A DNA stretch of 64,000 bases, from contig JALVFE010000021.1 of assembly GCA_027030245.1 (NCBI GenBank), positions 310,001-374,000 of the forward strand, in the 5' to 3' direction. The translations under genes were made by a program, and so were the position numbers. Each line of letters begins with the position of its first letter. The first letter of the stretch is position 1. The notes below the pieces were generated by a model, which was not told the origin of the DNA, did not search any database, and saw nothing but the letters and a program-made list of their open reading frames with translations. Origin of the DNA: Melioribacteraceae bacterium (GTDB lineage: Bacteria > Bacteroidota > Ignavibacteria > Ignavibacteriales > Melioribacteraceae). Shown here piece after piece: positions 32,701 to 42,148 of the stretch.

Positions 32701-35700
32701 ATCGGGTAATGATTTAAAATCTACCTTCCCGGATGGTGTTAACGGAATGCTATCCACCTTTACTAAAAAGGTTGGAACCATATAGTCCGGCAAAGATTTT
32801 TGAAGGAATTGTTTTACATCCGTTGCGGAAATTTTACTCGATTCTTTGGGTACGTAATATGCAACCAAAGACTTCTCGCCTTGTTGATTCGAAACCAGAT
32901 TCAGTACGGCATCTTTAATTCCGGGATATTTCAAAATTTCATTTTCAATTTCTCCAAGCTCAATTCTGAAACCTCTTACTTTAACTTGATGATCCAAACG
33001 ACCGAGGAATTCAATGTTTCCGTCCTTTAAGAACTTTACTCTGTCTCCGGTTTTGTATAACCGGCAGTTGTCTCCGTTGATAAAAGGATTCGCAATAAAC
33101 TTTTCTGCGGTAAGTTCTTCCCTATTCAAATAACCTCTGGCGACGCCTGCCCCGCCTATGTATAATTCACCGCTAACTCCAATAGGAACAGGTTGTAAAT
33201 ATTTATCCAAAACATATACTTTAACATTCGGAACCGGTTTCCCAATCGGTACTTCTTTTTTAAACGGCAGTTCATCCGATAATGGGGGCAATTCCCAAAT
33301 TGTAGCAACCACGGTTGTTTCCGTTGGTCCATACGTATTCAACAATCTGATATTGGAATATTTCTTTTGCCATTTATAAACAAAATCCGGAATAGCCCGC
33401 TCTCCGCCGATAATTACAAGTCTGATTTTCCCGGGTAAACTATGATTGTTAATTTCCAATTCCGAAACAAGCTGATGCCAATAAGCCGTAGGCAAATCAA
33501 GAACCGTAATACCCAAAGAATCAATTGCATTAACAAACGCAAACGACGAACCAATCATTGTATCGTTACGCAATACCAATACAGCACCGGATGTAAGAGC
33601 AGGATAAATCTCTTCGGCGGCGGCATCAAAGCTTATTGATGCAAATTGTAATACCCTGTCCTCAGCAGTTAAACCGAACTTTTCCTTGGCGGCGAATATA
33701 TAGTTTACAAGGTTTTTATGTTCGACCGCAACGCCTTTCGGTGTACCGGTGGAACCGGATGTATAAATAATATACGCTAAATCATCGGGTTTAACATCTA
33801 TTTTAACGGTTGCTTCGTTTGTCGCCAAATTATCTTCGAAAAGTTTATCCAATAGAATCAATTCATCCGAAGCTTCAAATTTTTGAACATATTTGGAATG
33901 TGTAAATATTAAAGCGGCAGAAGAGTCTTCAACCATATATTTGATTCTTTCTTTGGGATATTTTGTATCCAAAGGCAAATAAGCACAACCGGCCTTCAAA
34001 ATACCGAGCAATGTGGCAATTTGTTCGATTGTTCTATCGTAACAAATTCCAATTATGGAACCTTGCTTGATTTCCTTACTTAACAGGTAGTTAGCAATTT
34101 TATTACTTAGTTTATTTAATTCTCCGTAAGATATTTTCAATTCGGATTTTTGTTCAACGGAATTCGGCGGTTGAACTATCGCTATATTTCCGGGTGTTTT
34201 CTCAGCTTGAATTTCAAACAGCTTGTGTATTGTTTTGGTTAAATCGTATTTCTTATCAGTTTGATTCCAATCGTGTAAGATTAATTTTTTCTCTCTTTCG
34301 GATAAAATTGATAAATCGGAAATTCGTTTATCCGGTGAACCGGTAATTTCGGATAACAAATTTTTAAAATGTTCAATCATCCGTTCGATTGTATCCCTCT
34401 CGAACAAATCGGTATTGTAACCGAACCCGCCTCTTATTCCTTCCGGAGTTTCTTCCAAGCTAAGTGTTAAATCGTATTTAACGGTTTTGTTATCAACATC
34501 AACAGGTTCAAATTCAAGATCGGCAACCTTAACTTTTGCTAAAGGTAAATTTTGAAAAGTAAATAAAACTTGAAATATCGGGGGAATATTTAAATTCCTT
34601 TCCGGTTGAACAGCTTCAATTAATTTCTCGAACGGTAAATCCTGGTTTGCAAAAGCGCCAAGCGCCGTTTCTTTCACTTGTCCAAGAAGTTCTTCAAAAG
34701 TCGGATTTTCAGACAAATCAGTTCTAAGAACCAAAGTATTGATAAAGAATCCGATTAAGTTTTCGGTTTCAGGATGATTTCTTCCGGCAATCGGAGTTCC
34801 GACCAAAATATCATCTTGCCCGGAATATTTAGAAAGAAGCACATCAAACGCAGCAAGCACAAGCATAAAAAGTGTAACGTCGTATTTTCTCGCCATTTCG
34901 GAAAGTTGATCCGATATCTCTTTAGACAAAGCGAATCTTATGTGATCACCGCTATGCGATTGATGCGGCGGTCTCGGTTTATCGAAAGGCAGTTGAATCG
35001 CTTGGGGAATCTCGCTTAATTTATTTTTCCAATAATCAAGTTGTTCCTCAAATTTTTCACCTTGTAAATAATCGTTTTGCCATTTGGCAAAATCTGCATA
35101 TTGAATTTTAAGAGGCGGCAACGGGGAAGGTTTGCCTGTTGCAAAAGAATTATATAAAGTAATCACTTCACGGATTAAGATGCTCATCGACCAGCCGTCC
35201 GAAATAATATGATGCATCGTTAACGAAACTATATGCTGCTCTTCACCGGTTTTAATTAACTTAACACTCAGTAAAGGTCCGTTACTTAAATCAAAATGTT
35301 GTGCAGCTTCTTCAAATAGTAGTTGCTTTATTTTATTTTCTTTATCCGTTTCGCCAGTTAAATCAATTACAGGCAAAGAAATATTTAAATTTGAATTAAC
35401 GACTTGAAACGGTTCCCTATCGATTACAATAAACGTTGTTCTAAGAATTTCGTGTCTTTCTATAATAGTATTAACAGCTTTTTCCAGAATGCCATAATCC
35501 AACTTACCATTAATTTTATAGGCGCTCGGAATATTATAAACGGATTTGTTTGCTTCGAACCGGTCTAAAAACCATAAACGCTTCTGAGCAAAGGAAAGCG
35601 GGAATACATTATATTTGCTTCCGTCTACTTTTATCTGCTGTTCTAATATTTCTCTTTTTTCTTGCGGTAGTTTATTAATTAATTCAACAATGTTGTTCAT

Positions 35701-35703
35701 CAT
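26776..35703 (-). CDS. NRPS with in-line sulfotransferase, C-A-T-ST-C-A-T-E (modules 7-8)
   Basis: A protein of 2975 residues. Module 7: C (MHHIISDGW near 168), A (near 650; pocket DAEDIGTVVK, unassigned), T (LGGDSLKAA, serine near 1048), then a sulfotransferase domain at about 1153-1436. Module 8: C (MHHAISDGW near 1592), A (near 2069; pocket DAQDLGMVDK, close to the glutamine code DAQDLGVVDK), T (LGGDSI near 2456, the form usual before epimerases), and an E domain (VHHLVIDGISW near 2642, EGHGRED, FNYLG). The residue at module 8 should therefore be D-Gln. The acidic C-terminus (LDDDELDDILSDLE) resembles a communication-mediating donor tail. The start overlaps the stop of the upstream gene (ATGA); ATGATG leaves two adjacent start choices. 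Confidence 0.94.
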   Translation of the reverse strand: MMNNIVELINKLPQEKREILEQQIKVDGSKYNVFPLSFAQKRLWFLDRFEANKSVYNIPSAYKINGKLDYGILEKAVNTIIERHEILRTTFIVIDREPFQVVNSNLNISLPVIDLTGETDKENKIKQLLFEEAAQHFDLSNGPLLSVKLIKTGEEQHIVSLTMHHIISDGWSMSILIREVITLYNSFATGKPSPLPPLKIQYADFAKWQNDYLQGEKFEEQLDYWKNKLSEIPQAIQLPFDKPRPPHQSHSGDHIRFALSKEISDQLSEMARKYDVTLFMLVLAAFDVLLSKYSGQDDILVGTPIAGRNHPETENLIGFFINTLVLRTDLSENPTFEELLGQVKETALGAFANQDLPFEKLIEAVQPERNLNIPPIFQVLFTFQNLPLAKVKVADLEFEPVDVDNKTVKYDLTLSLEETPEGIRGGFGYNTDLFERDTIERMIEHFKNLLSEITGSPDKRISDLSILSEREKKLILHDWNQTDKKYDLTKTIHKLFEIQAEKTPGNIAIVQPPNSVEQKSELKISYGELNKLSNKIANYLLSKEIKQGSIIGICYDRTIEQIATLLGILKAGCAYLPLDTKYPKERIKYMVEDSSAALIFTHSKYVQKFEASDELILLDKLFEDNLATNEATVKIDVKPDDLAYIIYTSGSTGTPKGVAVEHKNLVNYIFAAKEKFGLTAEDRVLQFASISFDAAAEEIYPALTSGAVLVLRNDTMIGSSFAFVNAIDSLGITVLDLPTAYWHQLVSELEINNHSLPGKIRLVIIGGERAIPDFVYKWQKKYSNIRLLNTYGPTETTVVATIWELPPLSDELPFKKEVPIGKPVPNVKVYVLDKYLQPVPIGVSGELYIGGAGVARGYLNREELTAEKFIANPFINGDNCRLYKTGDRVKFLKDGNIEFLGRLDHQVKVRGFRIELGEIENEILKYPGIKDAVLNLVSNQQGEKSLVAYYVPKESSKISATDVKQFLQKSLPDYMVPTFLVKVDSIPLTPSGKVDFKSLPDPSGSRPDLDKPYVEPRNAFEKILVDIWKRTLQIDKVGVHDNFFELGGDSLKAAILINRLQQELDVILYVVVLFDNQTIAEISQYLSKKYPEQVLKICKKYYPEESTDFIKSGKSPKIFNINKEKIEEAKKILSVRTSDKRAESEFLSKISPKLNRAIFILSAPRSGSTLLRVILAGHSKLFSPPELALLNFRTLEERSETFAGRDEGWMEGLYRAIMEIKGCDFPESKRIVAELESKGFTTHQMYAEIQKWIGDKILVDKTTTYASNIDYLKRAEVYFDEPFYIQIVRHPSAMIQSYLDSNLEQVFGSELPFEAREKAELFWIINNSNINKFFGAIPEHRRITIKYEEMVKNPEKVIKEVCDKIGIEYEPVMIRPYEGKRMLDGVHEQSKMVGDPRFNTHKKIDPALADKWQTLPEGDRLSNFTLEIAGKLNYKIAAVDKPKLDFKLSKVERKELLPISFAQERLWFLDKLEPGNSAYNIPGVVRLKGELNTELLQETINRIVNRQEILRSSIKTVNGKAYLHIEDKLNVKIPIEKVLPTNGHDLDAKIKSLVQEEFRKPFALDNPPLFRIKLLKIDDNDHILILTMHHAISDGWSIGIFIKEFTNIYSSLINNREPQLPELIIQYADYAYWQREYLKDTVLDEKLEFWKNYLHGVPPLLELPTDKPRPPVQTFNGELVKFNIPQNVTEKIKQLSKEKNATLFMILLGAFQSLLAYYSKQDDIVVGTPVANRNQEELENLIGFFVNTVVLRNDFSDNPAFAQLLDRIKESSVKVFSHQDLPFEKLVDSLNIERDVSHSPLFQVMFTFQNLPRTKISLPKLNLETVDLGSNISKFDLSLTMMEAGDSRLVGSFEYNTDLFERATIERMIQHFIKLLDQVTENPLVKVKNINVLTESEKTKLLNEWKGTTNEFESGSNIVKEFTKAVAKFGKNTAVEFQGNKITYQELDEQTNKLAGYLINKGIKKESLVGFYFERSIESIISILAIWKAGAAYVPLDPSYPRERIEYMIEDSGMQLIITKNEYKNLFDSGKVVAIDSDKEEIDKIANEMPDTGITPENLAYIIYTSGSTGKPKGVMVQHRSVLNLAFALYELIYRNYEGNNLKVSLNAPLAFDASVQQLVSLLFGHTLCIIPHEVRLDGEGLLNFIRGKKIDVLDCVPTQLRILLENGFNNQNEWKPSVVLPGGEAIDNRMWNELLGIKDVKFFNMYGPTECTVDSTICNISDDIKKPSIGRPVFNAVHYVLDERMNLVPIGIPGELYIGGESLSRGYLQRPDLTAERFVPNPFADKEGERLYKTGDLVRYMPDGNIEYLGRVDDQVKLRGFRIELGEIENNIKKYPGISNAVALVVKDENGFQRLVAYFSTGEDAEISVNDLRKYLRERLPDYMIPAVFVKLDEFPKLPNGKINKRALPAPELSRTGDEENFEEPKTENEIKLAEIWKDLLKVNKISVNDNFFELGGDSILGIQIVSRAKQVGLKISPLDLFKNQTIRKLALVAKETVTVKAEQGLVSGEVPLTPVQHTFFETEFAEPDHWNQSIFLSVKGSFDEEGFKSIVKSILEHHDMFRAKYIKTGSGWKQIINGEIISIPFEIFDLRESENKKKEIENIANEVQSSLNIQKGKLIKFVFFKLSEFEGRLLIVVHHLVIDGISWRILIEDLLAAYTALTENKKLTLPPKTTSFKDWANYLVEYAKGDWVETETVYWLNLADTNLPQLKIDFPGGENTEESAFNISVKLTAEETELLLKEVPKAYNTQVNDILLSAMYLAIFRWQGSKTLYLHLEGHGREDISPELDISRTIGWFTNIYPVVISIDEFENTGEIIKSVKEQLRAIPNKGLGFGILRYLSGDEEIKNKLAKFDNRELTFNYLGQFDTKLPDDTLFGTAKENKGIERSLKNKRTSLIDINAGISNNFLGISFSASANLFKKNTIEELAENYLVALKEIIEHCTKTEKGSFTKSDFDLIELDDDELDDILSDLE
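26880..28175 (-). other. Epimerization domain of module 8
   Basis: It begins at PLTPVQHTFFE and contains HHLVIDGISWR, the EGHGRE motif, GWFTNIYPV and FNYLGQF, the ordered motifs of E domains. It should epimerise the Gln-type residue on the preceding GGDSI carrier. The next gene starts with a DCL-type C domain, as expected. Confidence 0.88.
31395..32245 (-). other. In-line sulfotransferase domain of module 7
   Basis: About 283 residues between the module 7 carrier and the module 8 condensation domain. The phosphosulfate loop is FILSAPRSGSTLLRV, followed by LFSPPELALL. The 3'-phosphate site is in IVRHPSAMIQSY. A conserved tail has MVGDPRF and KWQTLPEGD. From memory the loop and PPEL segment resemble the sulfotransferase domains of curacin (CurM) and olefin synthase PKSs, rather than cytosolic sulfotransferases. 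No catalytic residue is obviously lost. The likely substrate is the residue bound to the preceding carrier; this is inferred from position. Confidence 0.85.
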
Positions 35704-38700
35704 TTCATTTCATTTATTTCATTTAATAAATCTTCTATACTTGCGTTTCCGCGCTCAAGTTTTTCAATAGAAGCTCCTTTCCCGACTGATTTAACTTTTT
35801 CTTCCGTAATTAATTTTGTCAAACCTTCCACAGTCGGATTTTCAAACAAATATCTTAGAGGTATATCATAGCCTAATTTTTCTTGTACTTGCGAAACAAA
35901 TTGCGTTGCCAATAATGAGTGTCCGCCAAGGTCAAAGAAATTATCATGAATACCGACTTTTTCAACGTTCAACAAATCTTTTACTATTTCTGCCAATGTT
36001 TCTTCGGTTTCGTTTCTTGGCGCAACATATTTTACGGAAAGTTTTAAGTTCTTAAAATCCGGTAACGGTAAAGCTTTTCTGTTTACTTTGCCACTCGGTG
36101 ATAACGGAATTTTATCTATTTTTATAAAATGTTGAGGAACCATATAATCGGGTAATTTTGTACGGACGAATAATTTAAGTTCATTTTCGTCAATATTATC
36201 CAACTTGGGAACAATGTATGCAATTAACCTGTCTTCATTTTTCGAATCCTTTTTAATATCAACAACAACATCCGCTATTGCTTTGTCTTGTCTGATTACG
36301 GCTTCAATCTCACCAAGTTCAATTCTGAATCCCCTTAATTTTATTTGATCATCAACTCTACCAAGGAATTCTATTTCCCCGTTTGGCAACCATCTTGCCA
36401 AATCACCGCTTTTATAAATTCTATCGCCTTTTTCCTCAGTAAAGGGATTAGGAATAAATTTTTGGGCAGTAAATTCAGGTTTATTCAAATAACCTCGAGC
36501 AAGCCCAGGGCCGCTTATGTATAATTCACCCGGTACGCCGACCGGCACAGGCAACATATTTTCATCAAGAATGTAAAGCTTAAAATTATATATCGGTTTG
36601 CCTATTGGCGGAACCTTATCATATTCTCCTTTACAGATATGCATGGAAGCGCAGACAGTAGTTTCCGTAGGACCATACGCGTTAACAAATTTTCTGTTTT
36701 TTGACCACCGGTTAACCAATTCGGGCGGACAACTCTCACCCGCAACAATTATGGTTTCCAATCCCTCAATATTCTGCGTGCTTTCATCATATGGTATCAC
36801 TTTCAATACGGAAGGTGGAAGTGTAACCGTAGTGATGTTTAAAACCTCCATTACCTTTTTAAGGGATCTTCCGAGCTTAACAATATCTTGCCCAACCAGA
36901 CTTAACGAAGCGCCGTTTAGTAATGCCATAACAAATTCCCACACGGATGCATCGAAACTGTAACTTGAAAATTGAAGTATTCTGCTTTTATCCGTTATAC
37001 CGAATGCATCCCTTTGTGCAAGAGATAAATTAAGAAGTCCTTTGTGCGAAAGCATTGTTCCTTTCGGTAAACCGGTTGAACCAGATGTATAAATTATGTA
37101 AGCCAAATTTTCCGGTTCGGTTATATTTTTAAGATTCGTCTTATCCTCAGTATTTATAAGCGCTTTATCCGCATCGAGATTAATTACTTTACCATTGTAA
37201 AATTTATACTTTCCGCTAACTCTTTCTATAGATATTAAGATGTCGGCGCCGGAATCTTCCAACATATATTTAATTCTATCTTCGGGATACGTTGGATCGA
37301 TTGGCAAGAATGCTCCGCCCGCTTTCAATATCGCAATCATACTAACAATCATTTCAAACGAGCGAGGAAGTGAGATTGCTACTATTGTGTCGTTTTTAAC
37401 CCCGTTTTTTCTAAGTATTCTTGCTAATTGGTTTGCCCGCTTGTTTAATTCGCCGTAAGTTAATTGTTCCGTCAGCGCAAGTTTTTCTTCAACCTCCGTA
37501 AACGTAAGCGCAATGGCATCGGAATCAGCTTTTACCAGTTCTTCAAATTTTTGATGTACACAAATATTTCCCGGATAATTTTGTTCGGAGCGGTTAAATT
37601 CATATAGCAATTTATTCAATTCGTTATCCGAGACCAATCCGATATTTTTTATTCTCTGTTTAGGATCTTCTATTATTTGTTCAATGAGATAAATAAACTC
37701 ATTAATTATTTTTTGAATTGTCGACTTTTCAAACAAATCCGTATTGTATTCAAACGTACCATGAAAAGCATTATTAATTTTTTGCAAATAAAAAGTTATA
37801 TCGTAATTAGCCGTTGCGCCTTCAATCTCGTACTGCTTCACATTCAAAGCTGGAAGTTGAATTTCTGACACTGGCATATTTTGAAATACAAAAGCAACTT
37901 GGAACAACGGCGAATGGCTTGTATCCCTTTCCGGTTGAATTATTTCAACCAGTTTTTCAAACGGCATGGATTGATGAGAATATGCAGAAAGCATTCTCGT
38001 TCTGACATCTTTCATTAATTCTTGGACGGTCATTTGAGCATCGACACTGGCACGCACCGCTAAAGTATTTACGAAAAATCCGATTAGCTTTTCGGTTTCA
38101 ATATTTGTTCTGTTAGCAACCGGCGTTCCGACAATAAAATCCGATTGCCTGGAATATTTCGAAAGCAAGATTTCAAAAGCGCCAAGCAAAAACATATATG
38201 GCGTAACATTTAACTTGCCGGATATTTTTTCGATTTTTTCAGAAAGAGCTTCTTCCATTTCAAAATTAAACGTACTTCCGTTGAAAGTCTGAACAGAAGG
38301 TCTCGGTTTATCCGTCGGTAAATCCAAGATTAGCGAAGCGCCTTCAAGTTCGTTTTTCCAAAACTCAATTTCTTTTTCGAGCTTTTCACCGCTTAATACT
38401 TCTTGCTGCCATGCCGCATAATCTACGTATTGAATTTTTAACTCATCCAGTGTGGGTTCAACAGATTTAACAAAAGCATTATAGAGTTCGGATATTTCAT
38501 TAATTATAATTCCTACCGACCAGCCGTCGCTTATAATATGATGCATGACAATTGCACAAATGTGCTTTCCGGGATTTAATCTTATTAATTTAACATTAAA
38601 TAATGGCAATTTTGTCAAATCAAATGGTGTTTTAATTATTTCTTGTATAAGCTTATCAGTCTCTTCTTTAGAATTATTTCTACCGGAAAAATCAATGATT

Positions 38701-41700
38701 TCTATTTTATATTCCAAAGCATTATGAATTTTAGCAACCGGCTTACCATTTTTATTAATAAAGCTTGTGCGCAAAACCTCATGACGGGAAATCATTTTGT
38801 TGATAGCATAATTCAAGGCATCATAATTCAATTCACCGGACAGCTCAAGTACGGCCGGGATATTATACGAGCTGCCTTCCGGCGCAAACTGACTCAAGAA
38901 CCATAACCTCTGCTGTGAAAATGAAAGCGGAAGATCCCCGTCTCTTTTCACCGGTTTAAGCGGAATAGATTTTTCATGGTCCTCATCCGTTTTTTTGCTG
39001 AGAATCAGTTTAGTTAGAGCTTTAAGATTTTCCGATTCAAAAAATTCCTTCAACGAAACTTCCACGTTAAAAGCTTCACGAATACGGGAAACGGCTTGAG
39101 TAGCCGAAATGGAATGCCCGCCCAAATCAAAGAAATTATCATTTAACCCGATTTTCTTTTCACCCGTTAATTCACTCCAAATTCCGGCTAACAAAATTTC
39201 AGAAGGAGTCGTGGGTTCTACAAATTCTTTTTTATACTGATCACCTATTTCGATTTTTGCAAGTTTCTTTCTATCTATTTTACCGTTAATTGTAATCGGC
39301 ATTTCATCCAAAACGGTAAATGTATTAGGAAGCATGTAATCGGGCAATTTGGTTTTCAGAAAATCACTTACTTTGTTTTTATCGAATACCGCTCCATCTT
39401 TCAACTGCAAAAATGCGGAAAGAACTTTTTCACCGTTAGCAGTTTTGCGTACCAAAACAGCCGCAATATCAATATCATTATGTTCCATTAACACATTTTC
39501 AATTTCTCCCAGTTCAATCCTGAATCCTCTGATTTTTACTTGATTATCTGTTCTGCCGATAAACTCAAGCTTTCCGTCTTCATGCAGTTTTACAAGATCA
39601 CCGGTTTTATACATTCTTCTACCCGGAACATTGCTGAAAGGATTAGGCAAGAATTTTTCTGCCGTTAATTCCGGTTTACCTAAATAACCGCGCGCCAGAT
39701 TAATACCGGAAACATATAGTTCACCGGTTGTTCCTATCGGCACTTCATTTAAATACCTATCCAAAATATGAATTTTAACATTCGGTATTGCATTCCCAAT
39801 CGGCACGGTGTGATATTTATCCGTACCATCGTACTTTTCTATAGTTGATGCAACCGTTCCTTCCGTAGGTCCGTACCCGTTAAAAAAGTGGTAATATTTA
39901 CTCCATTTTTTCCCAACTTCTACCGGACAAGCTTCACCGGCTGAAAGAACAGTTTTGAGATTTTTTATTTTGTATGCCTTCATTACTGAAAGAAGTGTAG
40001 GCGGTAGTGTTAAAAAAGTTACGTTCAATTTTTCAAATTCGGAAAGGAGTTCTTCCGGATTTTCCAGATTATTCTTATCATAAAGAGTAATTTTAGCACC
40101 ATTGAGTAATCCCCCGAAAATTTCATAAATAGAAGCATCAAAATTTATTGATGCAAATTGAAGTAAATTACTGCTACTTTCAATTTCGTAAAAACTGCTA
40201 AGCGATTTAGCTAAATTCACCACGCCCAAATGTTGCAGCAAAGTTCCTTTCGGTTTGCCTGTTGAACCGGAAGTGTATATAATATAAGCCAGACTTGACG
40301 AATGAATATTTATTTTTCCCGGGATACTGACATCTTCCGTTGAAAAGTTATAAATATTCTCCAAAGTTAATACTTGTGTCTCGATCTCATCAAACAAAGA
40401 AGAATATTTATCATTTGTAATAATAATATTCGCTTGTGAGTCCGAAATTATATACTGCACCCTTTCCATTGGTGTCACGGGATCAATCGGAACAAAAGCC
40501 CCGCCGGCTTTCAGAGTTCCAAGCATAGCGGCTATCATTTCAACAGATTTATCAACATATAAAATAACCTTATCTTCCGCTTTGACACCCTTTTCAATCA
40601 GATAATGGGCGAAAATATCAGCCTTTCTTTTTAATTCTTTGTAAGTCACTTCAATCCCGTTTATACCAACAGCAATATTATCGGGATATTTTTCAACTGT
40701 CTTTTCAAATTCCCGAACAATGTTTGTCGAATAATCCAGATCAATCTTCAAACCTTGAACGGAACTAAACACTTTGCGCTCTTCTTCCGTTACATTCTTA
40801 ATATCTTTATATTTTAAGTTCTTATTATTAACTATTTGCCTTGCTATTGCTTCAACATGCTTTAACATACGGCGGATGGTTCCGGGCAAAAACAAGGATG
40901 TATCGTAAGCAATTTCAAGCATTACCGGATTATTCGGAGAAGAAACGAAAGTAATCGGATAGTTTGTTTTTTCAAATGTTTTGACGTCGCTTATTTCAAA
41001 ACTCATTTTTGTCGACGATAACTCGCTACTAACCGGATAATTTTCAAAAACGAACAGCGTATCGAACAAATTTTGTTTTTGCGACAATCCGGCAAAGTTT
41101 TGAATTTCGTATAATGCCGACCATTCGTAGTCTTTTAATGGAATTTGAGATCTGTGAAATTCCACAATCCAGTCTTCCAAAGGTTGAGCGGGATTTATCC
41201 TTGCCCTAATAGGTAAAGTGTTGATGAATAATCCCAACATTGTTTCAGAACCGGGTAATTCGGGCGACCTACCGGAAAATGTTGCTCCGAATATTACATC
41301 TTCTTCATTTGTGTATTTGGATATTAATATTCCCCAAACACTTTGCAAGAAACTACTTAAGGTTATCTTCTTTTCTTTTACGAATGAATTTATTTTTTCA
41401 CTTAACTCTTTGGGAAGAACTAACTTTTCTTTTACATATTCGCCTTTTTCTTCCGGAGTTACATCATAATTTAATTTTGTCGGAGTGGAAAATCCTTCCA
41501 AATAATTTTGCCAGAATTTCTTTGCTTCATCTATATTTTTAGTTTTCAACCATTTAATGTAATCGTGATACGGTCTTTTTTTCGGTAACTCAGTTGTCGC
41601 TCCTTTCGCGGCTAATTCATAATATGTAAAAACTTCTTTTAACAAAATCGGTAAAGACCAACCGTCGAGAAGCAAATGGTGATGGCTCCAGACAAACTTA

Positions 41701-42116
41701 TATTTACCGTTATCTACTTTAATTAATTTGATTCTTATCAACGGAGCCTTTGAAAGATTAAACCCTTTTTTACGGTCTTCCTTCAATAAATCTGCAAATT
41801 TATTTTCAATTTCGGTTTCGGATTTATCGGTCCAATCAAGTATTTCTACAGGAACATCCACTTTTTTATGAACAACTTGAAGCATTTTGGATACGTTTTT
41901 ATAAACAAACGAAGTTCTGAGAATAGAATTGTTTTCAACAACTTTTTGAATTGCAGATATTAACTTTTCCGTATCTATATCACCGGTGAAGGTAGCCGTC
42001 AGCTGTTCAAAATATTCTTCGGATCCGGGATTATAAATTGTATGGAACAGCATTCCTTGCTGCATAGGTGATAATTGATATATTGCTTCGATATTTTGTT
42101 TTTTGTTAGATGCCAT
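35700..42116 (-). CDS. NRPS, DCL-A-T-C-A-T (modules 5-6)
   Basis: A protein of 2138 residues. The N-terminus NIEAIYQLSPMQQGMLFH and SHHHLLLDGW near residue 147 mark a DCL-type C domain that accepts the D-residue made by the preceding E domain. First A domain: TSGSTGK near 622, pocket DAYTLAGVAK, unassigned. First carrier serine is near 1000. The second C domain has MHHIISDGW near 1195. Second A domain: near 1682, pocket DAWTIAAVCK, phenylalanine-type. Second carrier is near 2065 (LGGHSL). The short C-terminal tail (SIEDLLNEINEMK) is an amphipathic acidic helix, probably a docking element for the next protein. It is separated from the upstream gene by 32 bases and overlaps the downstream start by 4. 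Confidence 0.94.
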   Translation of the reverse strand: MASNKKQNIEAIYQLSPMQQGMLFHTIYNPGSEEYFEQLTATFTGDIDTEKLISAIQKVVENNSILRTSFVYKNVSKMLQVVHKKVDVPVEILDWTDKSETEIENKFADLLKEDRKKGFNLSKAPLIRIKLIKVDNGKYKFVWSHHHLLLDGWSLPILLKEVFTYYELAAKGATTELPKKRPYHDYIKWLKTKNIDEAKKFWQNYLEGFSTPTKLNYDVTPEEKGEYVKEKLVLPKELSEKINSFVKEKKITLSSFLQSVWGILISKYTNEEDVIFGATFSGRSPELPGSETMLGLFINTLPIRARINPAQPLEDWIVEFHRSQIPLKDYEWSALYEIQNFAGLSQKQNLFDTLFVFENYPVSSELSSTKMSFEISDVKTFEKTNYPITFVSSPNNPVMLEIAYDTSLFLPGTIRRMLKHVEAIARQIVNNKNLKYKDIKNVTEEERKVFSSVQGLKIDLDYSTNIVREFEKTVEKYPDNIAVGINGIEVTYKELKRKADIFAHYLIEKGVKAEDKVILYVDKSVEMIAAMLGTLKAGGAFVPIDPVTPMERVQYIISDSQANIIITNDKYSSLFDEIETQVLTLENIYNFSTEDVSIPGKINIHSSSLAYIIYTSGSTGKPKGTLLQHLGVVNLAKSLSSFYEIESSSNLLQFASINFDASIYEIFGGLLNGAKITLYDKNNLENPEELLSEFEKLNVTFLTLPPTLLSVMKAYKIKNLKTVLSAGEACPVEVGKKWSKYYHFFNGYGPTEGTVASTIEKYDGTDKYHTVPIGNAIPNVKIHILDRYLNEVPIGTTGELYVSGINLARGYLGKPELTAEKFLPNPFSNVPGRRMYKTGDLVKLHEDGKLEFIGRTDNQVKIRGFRIELGEIENVLMEHNDIDIAAVLVRKTANGEKVLSAFLQLKDGAVFDKNKVSDFLKTKLPDYMLPNTFTVLDEMPITINGKIDRKKLAKIEIGDQYKKEFVEPTTPSEILLAGIWSELTGEKKIGLNDNFFDLGGHSISATQAVSRIREAFNVEVSLKEFFESENLKALTKLILSKKTDEDHEKSIPLKPVKRDGDLPLSFSQQRLWFLSQFAPEGSSYNIPAVLELSGELNYDALNYAINKMISRHEVLRTSFINKNGKPVAKIHNALEYKIEIIDFSGRNNSKEETDKLIQEIIKTPFDLTKLPLFNVKLIRLNPGKHICAIVMHHIISDGWSVGIIINEISELYNAFVKSVEPTLDELKIQYVDYAAWQQEVLSGEKLEKEIEFWKNELEGASLILDLPTDKPRPSVQTFNGSTFNFEMEEALSEKIEKISGKLNVTPYMFLLGAFEILLSKYSRQSDFIVGTPVANRTNIETEKLIGFFVNTLAVRASVDAQMTVQELMKDVRTRMLSAYSHQSMPFEKLVEIIQPERDTSHSPLFQVAFVFQNMPVSEIQLPALNVKQYEIEGATANYDITFYLQKINNAFHGTFEYNTDLFEKSTIQKIINEFIYLIEQIIEDPKQRIKNIGLVSDNELNKLLYEFNRSEQNYPGNICVHQKFEELVKADSDAIALTFTEVEEKLALTEQLTYGELNKRANQLARILRKNGVKNDTIVAISLPRSFEMIVSMIAILKAGGAFLPIDPTYPEDRIKYMLEDSGADILISIERVSGKYKFYNGKVINLDADKALINTEDKTNLKNITEPENLAYIIYTSGSTGLPKGTMLSHKGLLNLSLAQRDAFGITDKSRILQFSSYSFDASVWEFVMALLNGASLSLVGQDIVKLGRSLKKVMEVLNITTVTLPPSVLKVIPYDESTQNIEGLETIIVAGESCPPELVNRWSKNRKFVNAYGPTETTVCASMHICKGEYDKVPPIGKPIYNFKLYILDENMLPVPVGVPGELYISGPGLARGYLNKPEFTAQKFIPNPFTEEKGDRIYKSGDLARWLPNGEIEFLGRVDDQIKLRGFRIELGEIEAVIRQDKAIADVVVDIKKDSKNEDRLIAYIVPKLDNIDENELKLFVRTKLPDYMVPQHFIKIDKIPLSPSGKVNRKALPLPDFKNLKLSVKYVAPRNETEETLAEIVKDLLNVEKVGIHDNFFDLGGHSLLATQFVSQVQEKLGYDIPLRYLFENPTVEGLTKLITEEKVKSVGKGASIEKLERGNASIEDLLNEINEMK

Positions 42117-42148
42117 TTTTCTGCTTTTTTTGTGAAAAATTTATTCGA